A stretch of DNA of 64,000 bases, taken from the NCBI GenBank assembly GCA_022702705.1, contig CM040439.1, positions 33,854,930-33,918,929 on the forward strand, given 5' to 3'. The DNA comes from Papilionanthe hookeriana x Papilionanthe teres. Taxonomy: Eukaryota > Streptophyta > Magnoliopsida > Asparagales > Orchidaceae. The notes below the pieces were generated by a model. That model made no database searches. It was not told the origin of the DNA and saw only the letters and a list, made by a program, of their open reading frames with translations. Below, piece after piece: positions 21,906 to 34,656 of this stretch. The stretch's first letter is position 1. Every line of letters begins with the position of its first letter. Position numbers and translations under genes: made by a program.

Positions 21906-24900
21906 CCAGGCCAGCCATTTGCTCCAGACGTGAAAACACTAAGTCGAGCTTGGACGAAGTCATACCTAGGCGATTCACCAGGACCAGAGGCTTCATTTGT
22001 AGGCTCCTCCAGCTCAAACGAACGTATCGAGCACATTCAATCAACGCTTCACCTCTTGAACCAAGGTATGGAAACTCCTCTTGCTCCCGAGCTTCCAACG
22101 ATTCCTTATTTGTTTTGATTCAATTTCGATGTTCATTAGCCGTATAGATGTGTAGCCCTTGTTTAGGCAAGCATGTAGGACAAAACCGCACTCGATTTGG
22201 TTGAGTATCAAGTGAGATATTAGGGCTAGAAGGTGGACGGTTCTCGGTTCGCACCAGTCGGGACGATGAACGGATGCCGTTGGATCGAGCGTGTATCAGA
22301 CGGACAGCCAGCATCGCACTGGACCAGAAGATGGAATGAGACCGCGGAGCCGTGTGGCGCTGAGGTGGATGGCAGCGCCGAATCATGAGACGACGTGTGG
22401 GAGTCCGGAGCCGTCATAGGTTGCCGTGGCGCCGCGTCACTTAAGTAGGAAAATCCTCCTTTTCTGATTTAATTAAATACCAGAAACTTAAAAAATGCAT
22501 ATCTCTGTGTAGAAAAATCACAAAATTAAAAGAAAAATATCTTCTTGCTGAGTGAACAGAGGAGAGCAATGTGGAAAAAGAATTGATCCTTTTTGTTGAG
22601 CATTTAATTTTTTAATTATTTTTATACTGATCTGAGTATTTTAATTCTCCACTCACACACACAATTCACCATGGCATGAGACCATAGGGCTTTTGTAGCC
22701 TCTGATCTTGGGAATATTCCCTGAATTTTCCAAGGCCAGAGGCTATGTCTCTATGGAGTTATCTATTTTACAAGTATTTATGCTTGTTTTGGTATTTTAA
22801 TTCCAGTAATTAGCATACTGTTTGGAAAATTCTAGAAAAATTAGGATATGTTCCCTATGACCAGAGGAACTTGGGATAATTATGCTGTGGCTTAAAATAC
22901 TGTGAATAACCCTAATGGCTTACATGACCTAAACCCAACATTGAATTAATTAAGGCAAATTAAAAATAAAAATAACTTGAAATCAATTCTCCACTGATCT
23001 CTAAGGTTAGAGGGACCCCCATAAAAAGTTTGAAATCAATTAAAAATGGTTTAACCCATTAAATGAATTTTGAAGTAACATGGCCACTTTTAAATTTTAA
23101 AAATTCATAAAACTTAAAATATTTTTCAAAAATTCACCAAATTAATTTTAGAGTCTCTCTGTTATCAGAGGAGTCTAAAAAAATTAAAAGTGGAATTTTT
23201 CTAAAATTTTCATTTTTAACTTATTTTTGGATATTTTAATAATTAAAAAATAATAATAATAAAAATCACAAAAATAATAAAAATTCATAAAAATGTTATA
23301 TTTGGCCTCCTAATCACTTGGGAACTAACCAAATATTTTTCCTAAGTCCCAAGACAAAGATATTGCATTTTAAAGGCTTAATGAAATTTTTAATATTAAA
23401 AATGGATTTTTTCAACCTTTTCACTAAATTAATTCTAAAAATTCAAAAGAAAAATCAGAAAAATATATAGTGTTCTTCTCTAAGTTCCTTGAGGTCAGAG
23501 AGCTTTAAGAAAAATATAAAACATAATTTTCAACTTTAATTTTATTTTATAATTAATTAGTACTCCAAAACTTAAAATAATTATAGTAAATAAAATATAA
23601 TTCAAAAAATCACCAAAATTGGCCAAAGTAATCCTCTAGTCAATAGGAACCTCCCATTATTTTCCTAAGGATAAGAACTTCCTTTTGATCATGTTATGAA
23701 TTTTTCATTAAAAACCCCCTATTTTTATTAAAATAATTATATAAATTAAATTAAAAATAGGAAAATCAAATTTCTCCTCTAATGTCTTAATGGACATGTG
23801 AGTGAGGTGACATAAAAATTTTAAGTTCATTTGAGCTTAATTTGATGAGTTATGAGATAAATAGGCTTAAAAGGGCATAATGGTAATTAAGGAATTTTAA
23901 CCCTAACCAAAATTTAGGCTAAACCAAAGGGGAGGGGTAAAATATTTGATCTTGGTCCTTATTGGATGTTTGAAACATATGGGATTTAAATGGTAGAAAC
24001 TCATTAAAATCACCTTGAGCATTAAAAGAGAAACTATAATTAAATCACCTAAGCTTTGGAAGATTAATTAAGGCTTGAATTATTAAGATTAGGGATGTGT
24101 TATAAGAGAGTTCTAATTCTTTAAATTAAATCCCTAATCAATAACTTGATCAAACATTACTTACATATTAATTAATGAAAATCTATAAATGATGATTAAA
24201 ATTAATAATTTAAGAAAAGAATGATTTTTGAAATTTTATAATTAAATTAAAAGATATTTGGATTAATTTGAAATGATTTAAAAATCAAATTGAAACAAAC
24301 CCAAGATGTTCAAATTAACCTGAAATTATTTAAGACTTAAATCAAAACAAATTTAAAACATTAAGATAAACTTGGAACAATTCATGATTAAAACATCGTA
24401 AATTAAGAATCAAATCAGTTTAAAACATTAAAATTAATCTAAAATAGTAAGATCATTTAAAACATAAAGACTTAACTGAATTAAACAACTTGAACACTTT
24501 TCCAACTCAAAGTGATTTAAAACACCTAAAAAGATCACTAAAATTTTATAATTAAACCACCTTGAAACCATTAATTCAAACTTTAAATTAAGAGTGGTTA
24601 AAATCTTTAATGAACTGATTTGCCCCTAGAGGCTTTTACCTTCATAACTCTTAAATGAAACATCAAATGAAAATTGTCACCTTACTCATAGAATAATCAA
24701 ACATCCTAATTCACTGAGCAAGAGCAACCTGGGTGATTGATTCATCACCACAATGAAACTAACTGAATTTAAAGTATTCCCTAAAAGGTTTAAGAAGATG
24801 TTCAAAATTCAATTCCGAGCACTTCTCTAACTTGATGGGATGTTTAAAAGAACAGTGAGACTTCATTTTTCTTTGATGAAGAAAAATCATCCTTAACAAA

Positions 24901-25501
24901 ACATAAGAACCTAGACATCATAGGAATTGACTAGCAATAGGATTAGGATTTCGGTAGACAACCAGAACCTTCCCTTAGCTTTACCTAGGTATTTGCTGTA
25001 AATATATAGATGCTCTGACATGTATTTTAAGTGTAGGTGAAAATGACGGGAGTGCCCACTAAGTACTCTTTTAAGTTTATTGCAATTTACATTTAGTAAT
25101 TTATTAAATGTCTTACTTTCCTGTACTTATAAATGCATGAAAATGATCGAACCCAGCATGTTTAAACAACTCAAAATTTAATCACCAACAAAACAAAACC
25201 ATAACTACAACTAAATTAAAGCGTCTCGTTGGATGATCGGGAATCCCTCGGATGATGTAACCCACGTGTTGCTAACGATATTTCCCATGGTCTAAATGAA
25301 AGTGTGGAACTCATTCAGTTGAGTTTAGCAAATTCATTTGGACCAAGTGAATCCGATGAAAATAGTGGTGTCGGGATGACAGAACTGTGAGATCTTAATC
25401 GATTCTGCTTAATTAACTTTAAGATTTGTTTTAATTAAAATACTAAGCCATCTCAATTTTCAACCTTTCTAAACCAAAATAATTCTCTCATCTCTTGATT
25501 G

Positions 25502-25708
25502 TCACTTTCTAAAACCAAACATCTGCAACAACAAGGAGCTTGGAGCACGGTGGGCAGCACGATCATCTTCATCAGCAAAACTTGTGTCTACTTCAGCAAA
25601 ACCTTTCCTAGAATTAAATAACAAAGCCATAGGATTTTGAGGTAGTTTGCTTAGTGCAACATAAATCCTCAACTTTTTGTTAGGCATTTGCATAATCATA
25701 TTATACAA
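25502..25708 (-). CDS. small ORF conserved between both giant LTRs
   Basis: It has 68 codons. The stretch from MQMPNKKLRIYVAL to ALLFN is repeated at the same place in C2 (52157-52393), with KLP, PMALLFN and a following EV..SF.D.D in common. I know no such protein. Just upstream on the sense strand a half-unit homologous to the first 65 bases of this ORF lies in tandem (about 25725-25800), also shared with C2. It may be a transcript feature rather than a gene, because similarity may only reflect common descent of the two LTRs. Confidence 0.3.
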   Translation of the reverse strand: MYNMIMQMPNKKLRIYVALSKLPQNPMALLFNSRKGFAEVDTSFADEDDRAAHRAPSSLLLQMFGFRK

Positions 25709-26100
25709 ATTAAGCCATAACCGGTCTTAGGACTCCGAGGTAGTCATTTGGTACGATATAAACCCTCACATCTTCCATGCTACTTGTGTGATTATATCAT
25801 ACAAGCATAAGTCCTAATTAACGAAAATTGGCAGTATTGAAACATTAAATAATAGTCTCAAATTGAAGCCAAACCATAGGATGGTTGGGAAGTCACCGAG
25901 GTTCTCCTCGGATCTGTGACATCCCCTACCCTTCTTCCGTTGGATTCCCAAAATAACTATTCTAAATTTAATCTATTCCCTATTGAAATTTCCAAAATCC
26001 AATCCTTTGAAACCTTCAACTTTGAAATTCTTGAGAGCAAAACCACTGATCTTTATCGATAGTTTTCTTAAATGATTCCCGTTATTTAAGATGTAATTAA

Positions 26101-26180
26101 CTATAGGGGCTTGCCCTTATAGGGAACTTTAAGAACGCATGTAATATAAACCCTGCTTATTTCTTTTATATTAAGCAGGG
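26101..26180 (-). ncRNA. two hairpins in family C LTR (copy C1)
   Basis: Arms CCCTGCTTA (26151-26159) and TAAGCAGGG (26172-26180) form a 9-bp stem. C2 has CCCCGTTTAATA/TATTAAACGGGG at the same place, with two compensating pair changes. An adjoining near-palindrome at 26101-26122 (CTATA and GGGC arms) is identical in both copies. Confidence 0.55.
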
Positions 26181-26463
26181 GACCTTGTCCGCTTATAAAA
26201 TTTGGTTCGCAGATCAAACGGATGTCACAAATCATCTAGTTTATTTAATCGAGCCCCATCATCAAGCAGCGTATCTAATCTTTGGGATAGATACACGGTT
26301 TGTGGTGCGGTGCTCATTTATATAAGCTATTCGGGATGTGAGATCGGTTTGATTTTATATCTTAAAATTTTCAAACTTAAAATTATTTTTAAAATCAAAT
26401 GTCACTTTTCAAACTATATATATATATATAAATTAAATTTAAAATCCAAAAAATACGCCGACA

Positions 26464-26652
26464 GGCGCCAGACCAATAATTCTAATATTTTGCTCCATAA
26501 GCTCCATTTTTGCTCATTTTTCTTTCTTTTTTTCTTGGACTCTTTTTAATCATCTACATCCAAAAACATGAAAATACATTTCATTAAAGCATAATATCCT
26601 TAAGAATTGAATCATAAATAAGGCATAAAATGAGTATTTTTTAGGTAGATCA
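26464..26652 (-). repeat. element B 3' LTR, right segment
   Basis: Resumes the B LTR after C1. 26464-26468 is the repeated TSD GGCGC and the rest matches 37963-38150. It ends GTAGATCA directly at the PPT. Confidence 0.9.
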
Positions 26653-27959
26653 AATTCCCCCAAACTTAAACGTTACTTGTCCTCAAGTAACCCTTTTAAT
26701 TACATAAAATAGATAACATTCGGAATGAAGTTAAAATATTTAAGATTCCTTATAATTTTTGGTTTTATAAATGCTTTAGCAAATCATTAACCAAATTTCA
26801 CTAATTAAGTTTAATTTTAAGAATTAAAGAACATTTAACTACCAAATCATAAGACTTCCAATTTTTCATTTATTTCGAGAATAATTGTAGTTCATCATAT
26901 TAAGGTTACATAGAATATTTACAAGAAAAATAGTAAAAATATTTGTACATAGAAATTAAGTTAAAAATGTAATCAGTTTTCTTCCTATAAGATAATTCAA
27001 GTGAAGTCAATTTTTGATTAGGCATTTCCTCAAGCTTCTCCTCACTTTCTTTTCTTTCTTTTCTTTTTTTTTAAGTGAGGATTACTATTTTTGGATAGCC
27101 TGTTAATGATTTTGAACTTCACTATCCTTAACTTATTTTCAAAAACTTATACATTCTTACTTAATAAATATGACATTAATAATTTATTTTTTTCAAAACT
27201 TATTTCAATATTTTCTTTTTCAAGCAATAATCTTGATTCCTTAGTATTTCAAAAATACAATTTTCTTTACTACAAATAGAAATTTTTTTATCTTATTATT
27301 CTTTAAGCTAAATAATTATATTCTTAAAATCAATCAAAATTTTTGAAATTTTAGTCAAGTTTACTAAATTATTTATAAATTCAAAATTTAGGTAATTTTA
27401 AACAGATTTTTCATTTCTTATGTTATATTAATATATTTTAAAAGAAAATATTAGTTCTTTAAGGACAAATAATATTTAAATTTGATAAATGTTTTCCCTT
27501 CCCCCAAACTTCAGCTTTAGTATAAATATGAATCATGAAATTTTCTAAAGCATGAGAGAGAAATAAACAGGAATTAATCGAAGTACAATAATGATGGAGT
27601 AAGGAAAAACTAACTTCTACTTCTACACATGCTTCAATATGAATATAATAGAAATGATTAAGCATATATAGAAAAGTTTTGCAGAGCAAGAGTTACTTTC
27701 TAAAAAAAATCTGTTCTTTTTTTTTAAACATGCAAACATACTAACTATTCATGAACACTAAATAGTAGGCTGAAACAGAAATAAACTTTTACAAAATTCA
27801 TTCACATTTCAATCTTAAACACACATCAGATAATCTAAAAACAGTTTCAACATAAAAAGTTCACATAAACACTAACAAATAACATCACACTAAACAACAC
27901 AAGAAACAAGAAACATACTAAAAACAGAATCAACAATCTCCAAGAGGTAAGTCAAGCTA
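26653..27959 (-). other. element B 3' non-coding region
   Basis: On the sense strand a PPT (AAGTTTGGGGGAATT) at 26653-26667 adjoins the LTR. Next to it is a perfect 8-bp hairpin: GTTACTTG (26672-26679), loop TCCT, CAAGTAAC (26684-26691). The long hairpin is at 27000-27123, and a second PPT-like tract has its C run at 27501-27505. No gene is seen. Confidence 0.75.
27000..27123 (-). ncRNA. conserved 3' UTR long hairpin, element B
   Basis: Outer arms AGTGAAG (27000-27006) and CTTCACT (27117-27123). Inner arms TCCTCACTT (27039-27047) and AAGTGAGGA (27073-27081), a perfect 9-bp stem around a CT-rich loop. Confidence 0.6.
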
Positions 27960-29130
27960 CTAATCACTGTCTGTAGCTTCATCATCGTCATCACCAAAAG
28001 AAAACTCCATATCCTTCGGATCAACATATGGTGACAATGTGGGACAAGTGGGGAACTGAACATCATTCTCACCCTTCAGGAATCTTGCTAAAGACTCAGA
28101 ATACTCAGCATCGTAATCACTCTTTCTTTGTGTATACTCAGAAAGATGATTAATCTTCTTATCTATGGTATTTACTCTACAATGAGTTAAGAATAACTCA
28201 TTCTCGTCGCTCTATAAGCCGATCATGCATGGTTTCCCAAAAAGTAGATGGTGGCTCAGCAGAAGTAGATGGTCTAGAAGTAGAAGCTCTACCTGAAGTA
28301 GGTAATGAACCAGAAGGTGCAGTAGAACTCTTACCTCAAAGTCGATCATAGATGTTGACGTTATCTCTTCCTTTAGGCTTTATCGACTTGAGCTTTTCCT
28401 CAGAAAGCTCAGCAACTACTCCAGCACTTTGACATAGAGAATAGATCAGAGATGGAAAACCAAGTCCAATAGAAGTGCTAGAACGAGCAGTAGCCTCTAC
28501 AGAATCATAAATAATGCTCCCTACATCAATAGGCTTCCTCTCTTGAATGCAGTAGTTGAGAATAGCTTTATCTTTGGTAACCTCGCTCAGATGATTGGAT
28601 GGAAGGAGACGAGCAGAAATAAAGTAGTTTCATGCCTTTGAAACACCATTAAGCTTAAAAGATGAAAAATTTACCCTTTTTCCATTCCAAATCTTCCAGG
28701 CTTCAGTACTATCAGTCAGGTATGCAATGATCATATCCAAATCTCCCTCAGATGGAGATAATCCAGAGTAATAACACTCGATGTTTGGCGACAGGTCATA
28801 GAAAATGTTGATACGTTCAGGAGTGAATCCTACTCCAACTCCTCGAACAAAAATCTCGTATTCTTCAGCATCCACGAAATTAGCATAGAACTCTCTAACA
28901 GCCGGAATAACGGCAACAACAGTGAAATAACAGAATCGTTGCCAGTTGATTGCAATGATTGTCTCCTCTATTCTTCCTCCAGGATTATAAAAACTTCGCT
29001 CCAAGATAAATTTCTGAGTTGTAACAAAATCATTGTATCGGAAGTGTGCAGCAGCAGTGACGAACTTGCTACGATCACAATTTTCTTGTTCCTTTCCTCG
29101 CTTAGATTTGAGTGCCGTCTAAACGTGAAA
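27960..29130 (-). pseudogene. element B third ORF (putative plant transposon protein domain)
   Basis: The sense frame can be followed from a splice-acceptor-like TTTAG/ACGGCA at about 29120 (not a Met) through SKFVTAAAHFRYNDF, the open frame 29004-28630 (SFYNPGGRIEETI, VVAVIPAVREFYANF, EIFVRGVGVGFTPERIN), a TGA at 28632, FISARLLPSNHLSEV, DKAILNYCIQ, PIDVGSIIY and FPSLIYSLC. A Ser/Thr/Pro-rich stretch and an acidic tail, DDDDEATDSD, end at TAG 27962-27960. The REFYANF...VRG core fits the domain catalogued as putative plant transposon protein (PF20167, from memory). It sits where Athila elements carry their env-like ORF, but no membrane segment is obvious. At least one stop and one frameshift break it. 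Confidence 0.65.
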
Positions 29131-29920
29131 GAAAAATGTGAAATAAATTCAACGGATCTAGAAAAATAAACTAATTTAAGCTTTTCTAACTTGAAAGAGC
29201 TTAAAAATTCATTGATTCAACCTTAAAAATTAAAATTTTTATCAAAATTTTGGTTTTTTTCAATGAGAGCAAAATCCATGGTGAAAATAAAAAATAATGA
29301 GTTTAGAATGTAGATCTGACCTTGGGATGAAGAAATCGAGTGATTTCAAGCTCAAAAACTTGAAAATCTGGCTTTAAATGGGATCTCTAGGAGGTATTTT
29401 CACGAAAAATAGTGGAGAAGAAAGCTTAAGCATCAAAAATGGCGTGGGGGGTTTAAGAAGAAGAGTTTTCGGGTTCAAGGCGAACCGGCGCCTAGGCGCC
29501 GAATTCTGGCGCCTAGGTGCCAGTCTCGCCTTTCCAAAAATTCGATTTAAATTAAATATTTTCCATCAAATTTTATCAAATTTGACTCCTAATTACTCTT
29601 ATGAGAGTATTAATTCAATTAATATCCTCCAAATATTTTCACAATCAATTTAAAATGATAGTATAGATCCATAAACATGTATCCAAATTCTTCAATTCCA
29701 ATCCCTAATTTCCAGTCCAAATTCAATAAATTTCAGTAAAAGACTGTATCAAGGTTCATAGTTTTATAAATAACACAAACAACAACATATTCAAAGTAAA
29801 CATTCAAATCCAACAACACACATTGAATAATTAAGCAAACACACAAATTCGATATTCAACACACTAACACAAGACTTGATCACACCTAAAACACATATAG
29901 GATCTATTTAACACCGATCT
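29131..29920 (-). other. element B leader of the third ORF, with a palindrome pair
   Basis: Non-coding. Two palindromes, GGCGCCTAGGCGCC (29487-29500, perfect) and GGCGCCTAGGTGCC (29508-29521), are 21 bp apart. A T-rich stretch before 29120 could be the 3' end of an intron. The frame at 29378-29653 on the other strand is chance. Confidence 0.6.
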
Positions 29921-30276
29921 TCAATTACCATCTCTTTCGCAATGAAGTTCGCTAGGACCGAAGGGATAAAACACCAACGCCCTTGGAAATTCCAAAGCCG
30001 TCTTTTCATAAATCCACTTGTTCTTCGCATACATTTCTACTTGAGCGTCATGATAGGCCGCCATATGATCAGATTGAAGTTTGGTTTGCCATTCCAAGTG
30101 TTCGTATTGGTGGTACATCTCACGGAGATGATTACCAATACTTTGAAGTTCCACTTCAATCTTATCCAATCGACTAAACATTTTCTCTATACTAACAACA
30201 ATAAAACCATTAAAATAAGGCTGAGGATCTTTAGGAGATTTGTGTCTTACCTCATTTCCATGATTTCCTCTATCCA
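29921..30276 (-). CDS. element B extra ORF of unknown function
   Basis: I take the ATG at about 30276 (MDRGNHGNEVRHKSPKDP) rather than 30484, because the upstream part is translated palindromic DNA. About 118 residues follow, with a helical, heptad-like middle (IEKMFSRLDKIEVELQSIGNHLREM) and an aromatic C-terminus. It lies between integrase and the third ORF. Neither F nor D has a counterpart that I could find. It may be the 5' exon of the third ORF, an accessory gene or chance. Confidence 0.35.
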
Positions 30277-30427
30277 TTGCCTCCAAATCCTTCTTAACTC
30301 CTCCAAAATGGATTTCTCTGGTTGAAATTAATGTTTCTATAGGATTGGGGACGAAGAATAGGCTATAAATAAAGAGATTTTGTGAGAAAAACTGAAGAAT
30401 TTTGGTTTCTCCACGATATGTAACTGT

Positions 30428-30522
30428 GGCGCTTAGGCGCCGGAATCTGGCTCCTAGACGCCGGATCTTTGATACGTTGGCCATTCTGGCTCTTAGGCGC
30501 CAACTTTAGGTGCCTAGGCACC
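30428..30522. promoter_or_regulatory. internal array of two palindrome pairs, element B
   Basis: Palindromes at 30428-30441, 30449-30462, 30488-30501 and 30509-30522 (the last a perfect GGTGCCTAGGCACC). Spacing is 21 bp within both pairs. Same motif and geometry as in the LTR, but downstream of integrase. A TATAAATA lies at 30363-30370, in the opposite orientation to the element. The region from 30285 to 30908 has no gene. Confidence 0.65.
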
Positions 30523-30908
30523 AAAACCTCGATCGACTCTGATTCGCCTATCGTCAAATTTTACAAGTTTCAGTCATAAAAATAGGTCTAATAAAAGGGT
30601 ATGATCAACACACAAACACAATTACAAAAAATTTAAATCACAAACAATCACTAACGAAGGTTAACTTGATCTCCTTTTTACTTACATTTGTCATGGAGTG
30701 GTCCAAGTCCAAATTCTATATACTTCAAGAAAATGTTTAGCTTAAGCCAATACAAAATTGTTAACCTTCTATTTCCAGAAGTTATATACAAATTTAGTCA
30801 AGACCAAGGCATAACCTTATAACAATAATTTAACTCACACTAATAAATATGGGTTGTCTCCCACAAAGTGCTTGGTTTAACGTCGTCAGCTCGATCTAAT
30901 TAACTGAA

Positions 30909-32195
30909 TTAATCGGGTAGACTCAGCTCATAAGCCTCTTTGTAATTTAATTTCATTTCTCCCATATAAGGCTTCAGTCTTAATCCATTAACTTTAAATA
31001 ATTTTCCAGTTTTGGGATTTTTAATATCCACTGCTCCATAAGGGTATACTTTCTCAATTTTAAATGGTCCCATCCATTTAGATTTTAATTTTCCAGGAAA
31101 AAGTTTTAAACGAGCATTAAATAATAATACTTCTTGTCCAGGCTCGAATATTTTCCTTGAAATCATTTGGTCATGCAATTTCTTCATTCTTCCTTTATAA
31201 ATTCTTGCATTTTCATAAGACTCATTTCTTATTTCTTCCATTTCATTCAATTGTAATAATCAATTTTCTCCTGCAGTATTCAAATTATAATTGAACTCCT
31301 TTATCGCTCAATAAGCTTTATGTTCAAGTTCAACAGGACAACGTTTATCATAAATTAACCGATAAGGTGACATTCCGATAGGTGTTTTATAAGCTGTTCT
31401 ATAAGCCCATAATGCAGAATCAAGTCTATCAACCTAGTCAGTTTTTTTAGGATTAACAGTCTTTTCTAATATTCTTTTAATTTCTCTGTTTGACACTTCA
31501 GCCATTCCACTTGTTTGAGGATGATGAGCAGTTGCAATTCTATGTTTAGTTCTGAATTTTTCCAGCAATGATTGAATTCTTATATTTCTGAAATGACTTC
31601 CCCCATCTGTGATCATTATCCTGGGCATTCCAAATCTTGTAAAAATCATCTTCTTTAAATATTTCAAAACACTTTTGGAATCACAGTTAGGTAAAGCTAC
31701 AGCTTCGATCCACTTTGAAACATAATTAATTGCTAATAAAATATAAATCTTTCTAGATGATGGTACGGAAGGTCCCATAAAGTCTAAACCGCATACATCA
31801 AAAATTTCGATTTATAATATAAAGTTTGGAGGCATTTCAACTTTTCTGGATATATTTCTCATTCTTTAACATCGATCACAAGTTTTCACATAATGTCCAA
31901 CATCTTTAAATAAAGTAGGCCAATAACATCTAGAATTTAAAATTTTAGATGCAGTTTTATCAACTCCAAAGTGTCCTCCAAATTCAGAATCGTGACATTT
32001 TTTAATAATTGCAAAAGTTTCTTCATAAGGTACACATCTTCGAATCATAGAATCTCTTCCTATTTTAGATAAATGAGGATCTTCCCAAATATATGATTTA
32101 CAATCATTCTTGAATTTCTTAATGTATTTACTATTCATCCCATAAGGTAAAATATTGCTAACCAAGTAATTAACTATATCTGCATACCAATGCAT
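30909..32195 (-). pseudogene. int: element B integrase
   Basis: 32195-31866 holds the zinc-binding domain with CHDSEFGGHFGVDKT and CDRC. 31778-31434 is the catalytic core with WIEAVALP, FTRFGMPRIMITDGGSHFRN and TSGMAEVSNREIK. The first catalytic aspartate, in the position of VAVDYVSKW of element F, reads AINYVSKW (Asp to Asn). 31250-30909 is the C-terminal DNA-binding part (LFPGKLKSKWMGPFKIEKVYPYGAVDI). Stops or frameshifts between the three frames and the lost aspartate make it inactive. Confidence 0.9.
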
Positions 32196-32363
32196 TTGTA
32201 ATTCTTGAATGACATATAATTGTTCATCCAGGAATTTCTCATTTATCTTTTATTCATAAATTTTCTCATTATTATTTTTTATTCTTGATAAATGATCAGC
32301 AATTTGGTTGTCAGTTCCTTTTCTGTTTACAATTTCAAAATTAAATTCTTGCAATAGTAAAAC

Positions 32364-32888
32364 CTATCTGATCAATCTAGGTTTAGCATCCTTTTTAGAC
32401 ATTAAATACTTAATAATAGAATGATCAGTATGTACGATACATTTTGTTCCAAGAAGATATGGTCTAAATTTATCAAAGTCAAAGACATATACTATTGCTA
32501 AAAGCTCTTTTTCAGTAGTAGTGTAATTTATTTGAGTTTCATTAAGAGTTTTGCTAGCATAGTATATAACTTTGAAAATTTTCTCATATTTTTGTCCTAA
32601 TACAGCTCCAATTGCATAATCACTTGCATCACACACTAATTCAAAAGGTTTATTCCAATCAGGAGCAACAATGACCGGTGCAGTGATTAATTTTTCTTTC
32701 AGAATATTGAACGCATTCAGACAATCTTCATTAAATTCAAATTTAGCTTCTTTTTCCAATAAATGGCAAAGAGGTTTAGCAATTTTAGAAAAATCCTTTA
32801 TATATCTCCTATAAAATCTAGCATGACCCTGAAAACTTCTCACATCAGTAACAGTAGTAGGTGGTTGCAGTTCAACAATAATTTTCAC
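32364..32888 (-). pseudogene. element B RNase H and RT connection
   Basis: 174 codons: RSFQGHARFYRRYIKDFSKIAKPL (connection), then RNase H motifs LVCDASDYAIGAVLGQ, TTTEKELLAIVY and HTDHSIIKYL, ending at KPRLIR with a stop. A TAG at 32894-32892 separates it from the RT palm. Confidence 0.9.
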
Positions 32889-32894
32889 TTTTGC

Positions 32895-33664
32895 CTAATC
32901 AACTTCCATCCCTATTTGTGAAACTTTATGTCCACGTACAATGCCTTCTGTGACCATAAATTGACATTTTTCCCAGTTTAGAACTAAATTTGTTTCTTCA
33001 CATCTCTTTAAATCTTTCGTTATATTTTCCAAGCAAGATTCAAAAGAAGTTTCAAAAAATGAAAAATTGTTCATAAATACTTCAATTCCTTTATCAATCA
33101 AATCACAGAATATTAACATCATACATCTTTGAAAAGTTGCAGGTGCATTGCATAAACCGAAAGACATTCTTCTAAAGGCAAATGTTCCATAAGGACTTGT
33201 AAATTTTGCCTTTTCTTGATCCTCAAGAGCAACGAGTAATTAATAATAACCAAAATATCCATCTGGACAACATAAATATGAGTGTCCAGCTAGTTTATCT
33301 AGCATTTGATCCAAGAAAGGTAAAGAAAAATGATCCTTTCTAGTGGCGTTGTTTATTTTTTGATAGTCAATGCAAATACGCCATCCAGTAACTTGTCTTG
33401 TTGGGATTAATTCATTTTTTTATTAACAATGACAGTTACTCCTCATTTCTTCAGAACACAATGAATAAGACTCACCAATTAGCTATCCAAAATAGGATAA
33501 ATAATTCCAGCATCTAACCATTTCAAAATCTCTTTCTTGACAACCTCTTTCATAATTAGGTTTAATCTTCTTTGAGGTTCAATAGTGTGTTTACAATTTT
33601 CTTCCATTAAAATCCTACGCATACAGATTGAAGGGCTTATTCCTTTTATATCTGTAATAGCCAA
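32895..33664 (-). pseudogene. pol: element B reverse transcriptase
   Basis: 33664-33479 has the RT N-terminal motif PQRRLNLIMKEVVKKEILK and DAGIIYPI. The middle (33478-33168) is readable but broken by stops. 33167-32895 contains MSFGLCNAPATFQRCM and the catalytic box reading FMNN (residues 31-34) where F has FMDD, so both metal-binding aspartates are lost. Consistent with a dead copy. Confidence 0.88.
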
Positions 33665-33870
33665 CCAAAAGCTTTCTTATAATTCTTCAGAACTCCTATT
33701 AATTTTTCTTCTTGATCTTTGCTTAATTCTGAAGATATAATTACAGGTAAAGTTAATGAATTTCCAAGAAATGCATACTTTAAATGTGCAGGTAACATTT
33801 TTAATTCCAGTTTAGGGGCTCTTTCAATTGAGGGTAAAAGTATATCATTTTTAGATGTGACTAAAATTTC

Positions 33871-34581
33871 TCAATTTTCATGAATATAATGAGTTTCTTC
33901 AGATAAATTTTCTTCATTTAATGACTCATTATATAACATAGATTCTTTATCTTTATCATCAAAAATGACCTTACATTTTTCTTGATAATGCTTTTCAATT
34001 ATATAATAAAAAATATCCATCCGATAGCATTTTTCTTTATCAGGATACCTCATTGATTTCAGAACATTGAATGTTATCTCTTGATCATTAACTCTCATCG
34101 TTAATTCTTCTTTTTGCACATCAATTATAGCTCGACCGCTAGCTAGAAAAGGTTCCCCTAAAATGATAGGTATTTCTTTATCTTCTTCCATATTTAGAAC
34201 AATGAAATCCACAGGGAAGATAAATTTATCTACCTTAACAAGAACATCCTCTATAACTCCTTTACGATAAGTGATTGATCGATCAGCTAACTGCAGAGTT
34301 ACAGTGGTAGGAGACATCTCTCCTAAATCTAACCTTCGAAAGATTGAAAATGACATGAGATTAATACTAGCTCCAAAATCACATAAAGTTTTTCCACAGA
34401 ATTTTTCTCCAATAGCACATGGTATAGTGAAACTTCCAGTATCTTTAAGTTTCCGAGGTAATTTTTTTTGAATTATTGCACTACATTCTTCACTTAATGC
34501 AACAGTTTCATAAGCTTCAAATTTTCTCTTCTTACTTAAAATATCCTTCATAAATTTTGCATAGCTTGGCATTTGCTCCAA
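33871..34581 (-). pseudogene. pro: element B aspartic protease
   Basis: An open 236-codon stretch. PSYAKFMKDILSKKRKF leads to the active site LCDFGASIN (Asp residue 68), then FRRLDLGEMSPTTV, DKFIFPVDFIVLNMEEDKE, IILGEPFLASGRAIIDVQKEELT and an acidic linker to RT. It is the longest intact piece of B, bounded by stops rather than by its own ATG (MEQMPS is an internal Met). A plus-strand frame at 34271-34471 is its shadow. Confidence 0.88.
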
Positions 34582-34656
34582 AGCTTCAGGAAAAGGAATG
34601 TTGATGGTAAGTTTCTTAAAAAATACAAAGAACTTAGAAAATTGATGGTCAAGCTT

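Larger units (their letters stand above)
8784..26463 (-). mobile_element. C1: giant solo LTR of family C, itself interrupted by D
   Basis: On the plus strand it starts TGTTGACCTCATTTTT and ends GCCGACA, flanked by the duplication GGCGC (8779-8783, 26464-26468) inside the B LTR palindrome. Its reverse complement is collinear with C2 (51338-58733): same TGTCGGC start, same hairpins, same ORF, same end. Without D it is about 6.8 kb. It has no internal terminal repeat, PBS, gag or pol, which with TG...CA ends and a 5-bp TSD means a solo LTR. Confidence 0.85.
21906..26463 (-). repeat. C1 second segment (5' end of the LTR)
   Basis: Continues C1 after D. 22040-22440 is GC-richer and homologous to 55570-56000 of C2. 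22450-25250 is AT-rich, with recurring CCTCTGGTC-like words before short AT blocks, no genes. 25200-26463 is homologous to 51338-52640 of C2 and holds a conserved small ORF and two hairpins. Confidence 0.75.

Noticed and set aside
27960..29130. Calling the third ORF a true envelope gene
   Set aside because: No signal peptide or membrane segment seen; only its position matches env-like ORFs.
29921..30484. 187-codon frame taken from its first Met
   Set aside because: The first 69 codons translate the palindrome array; only the later part is kept as a low-confidence ORF.
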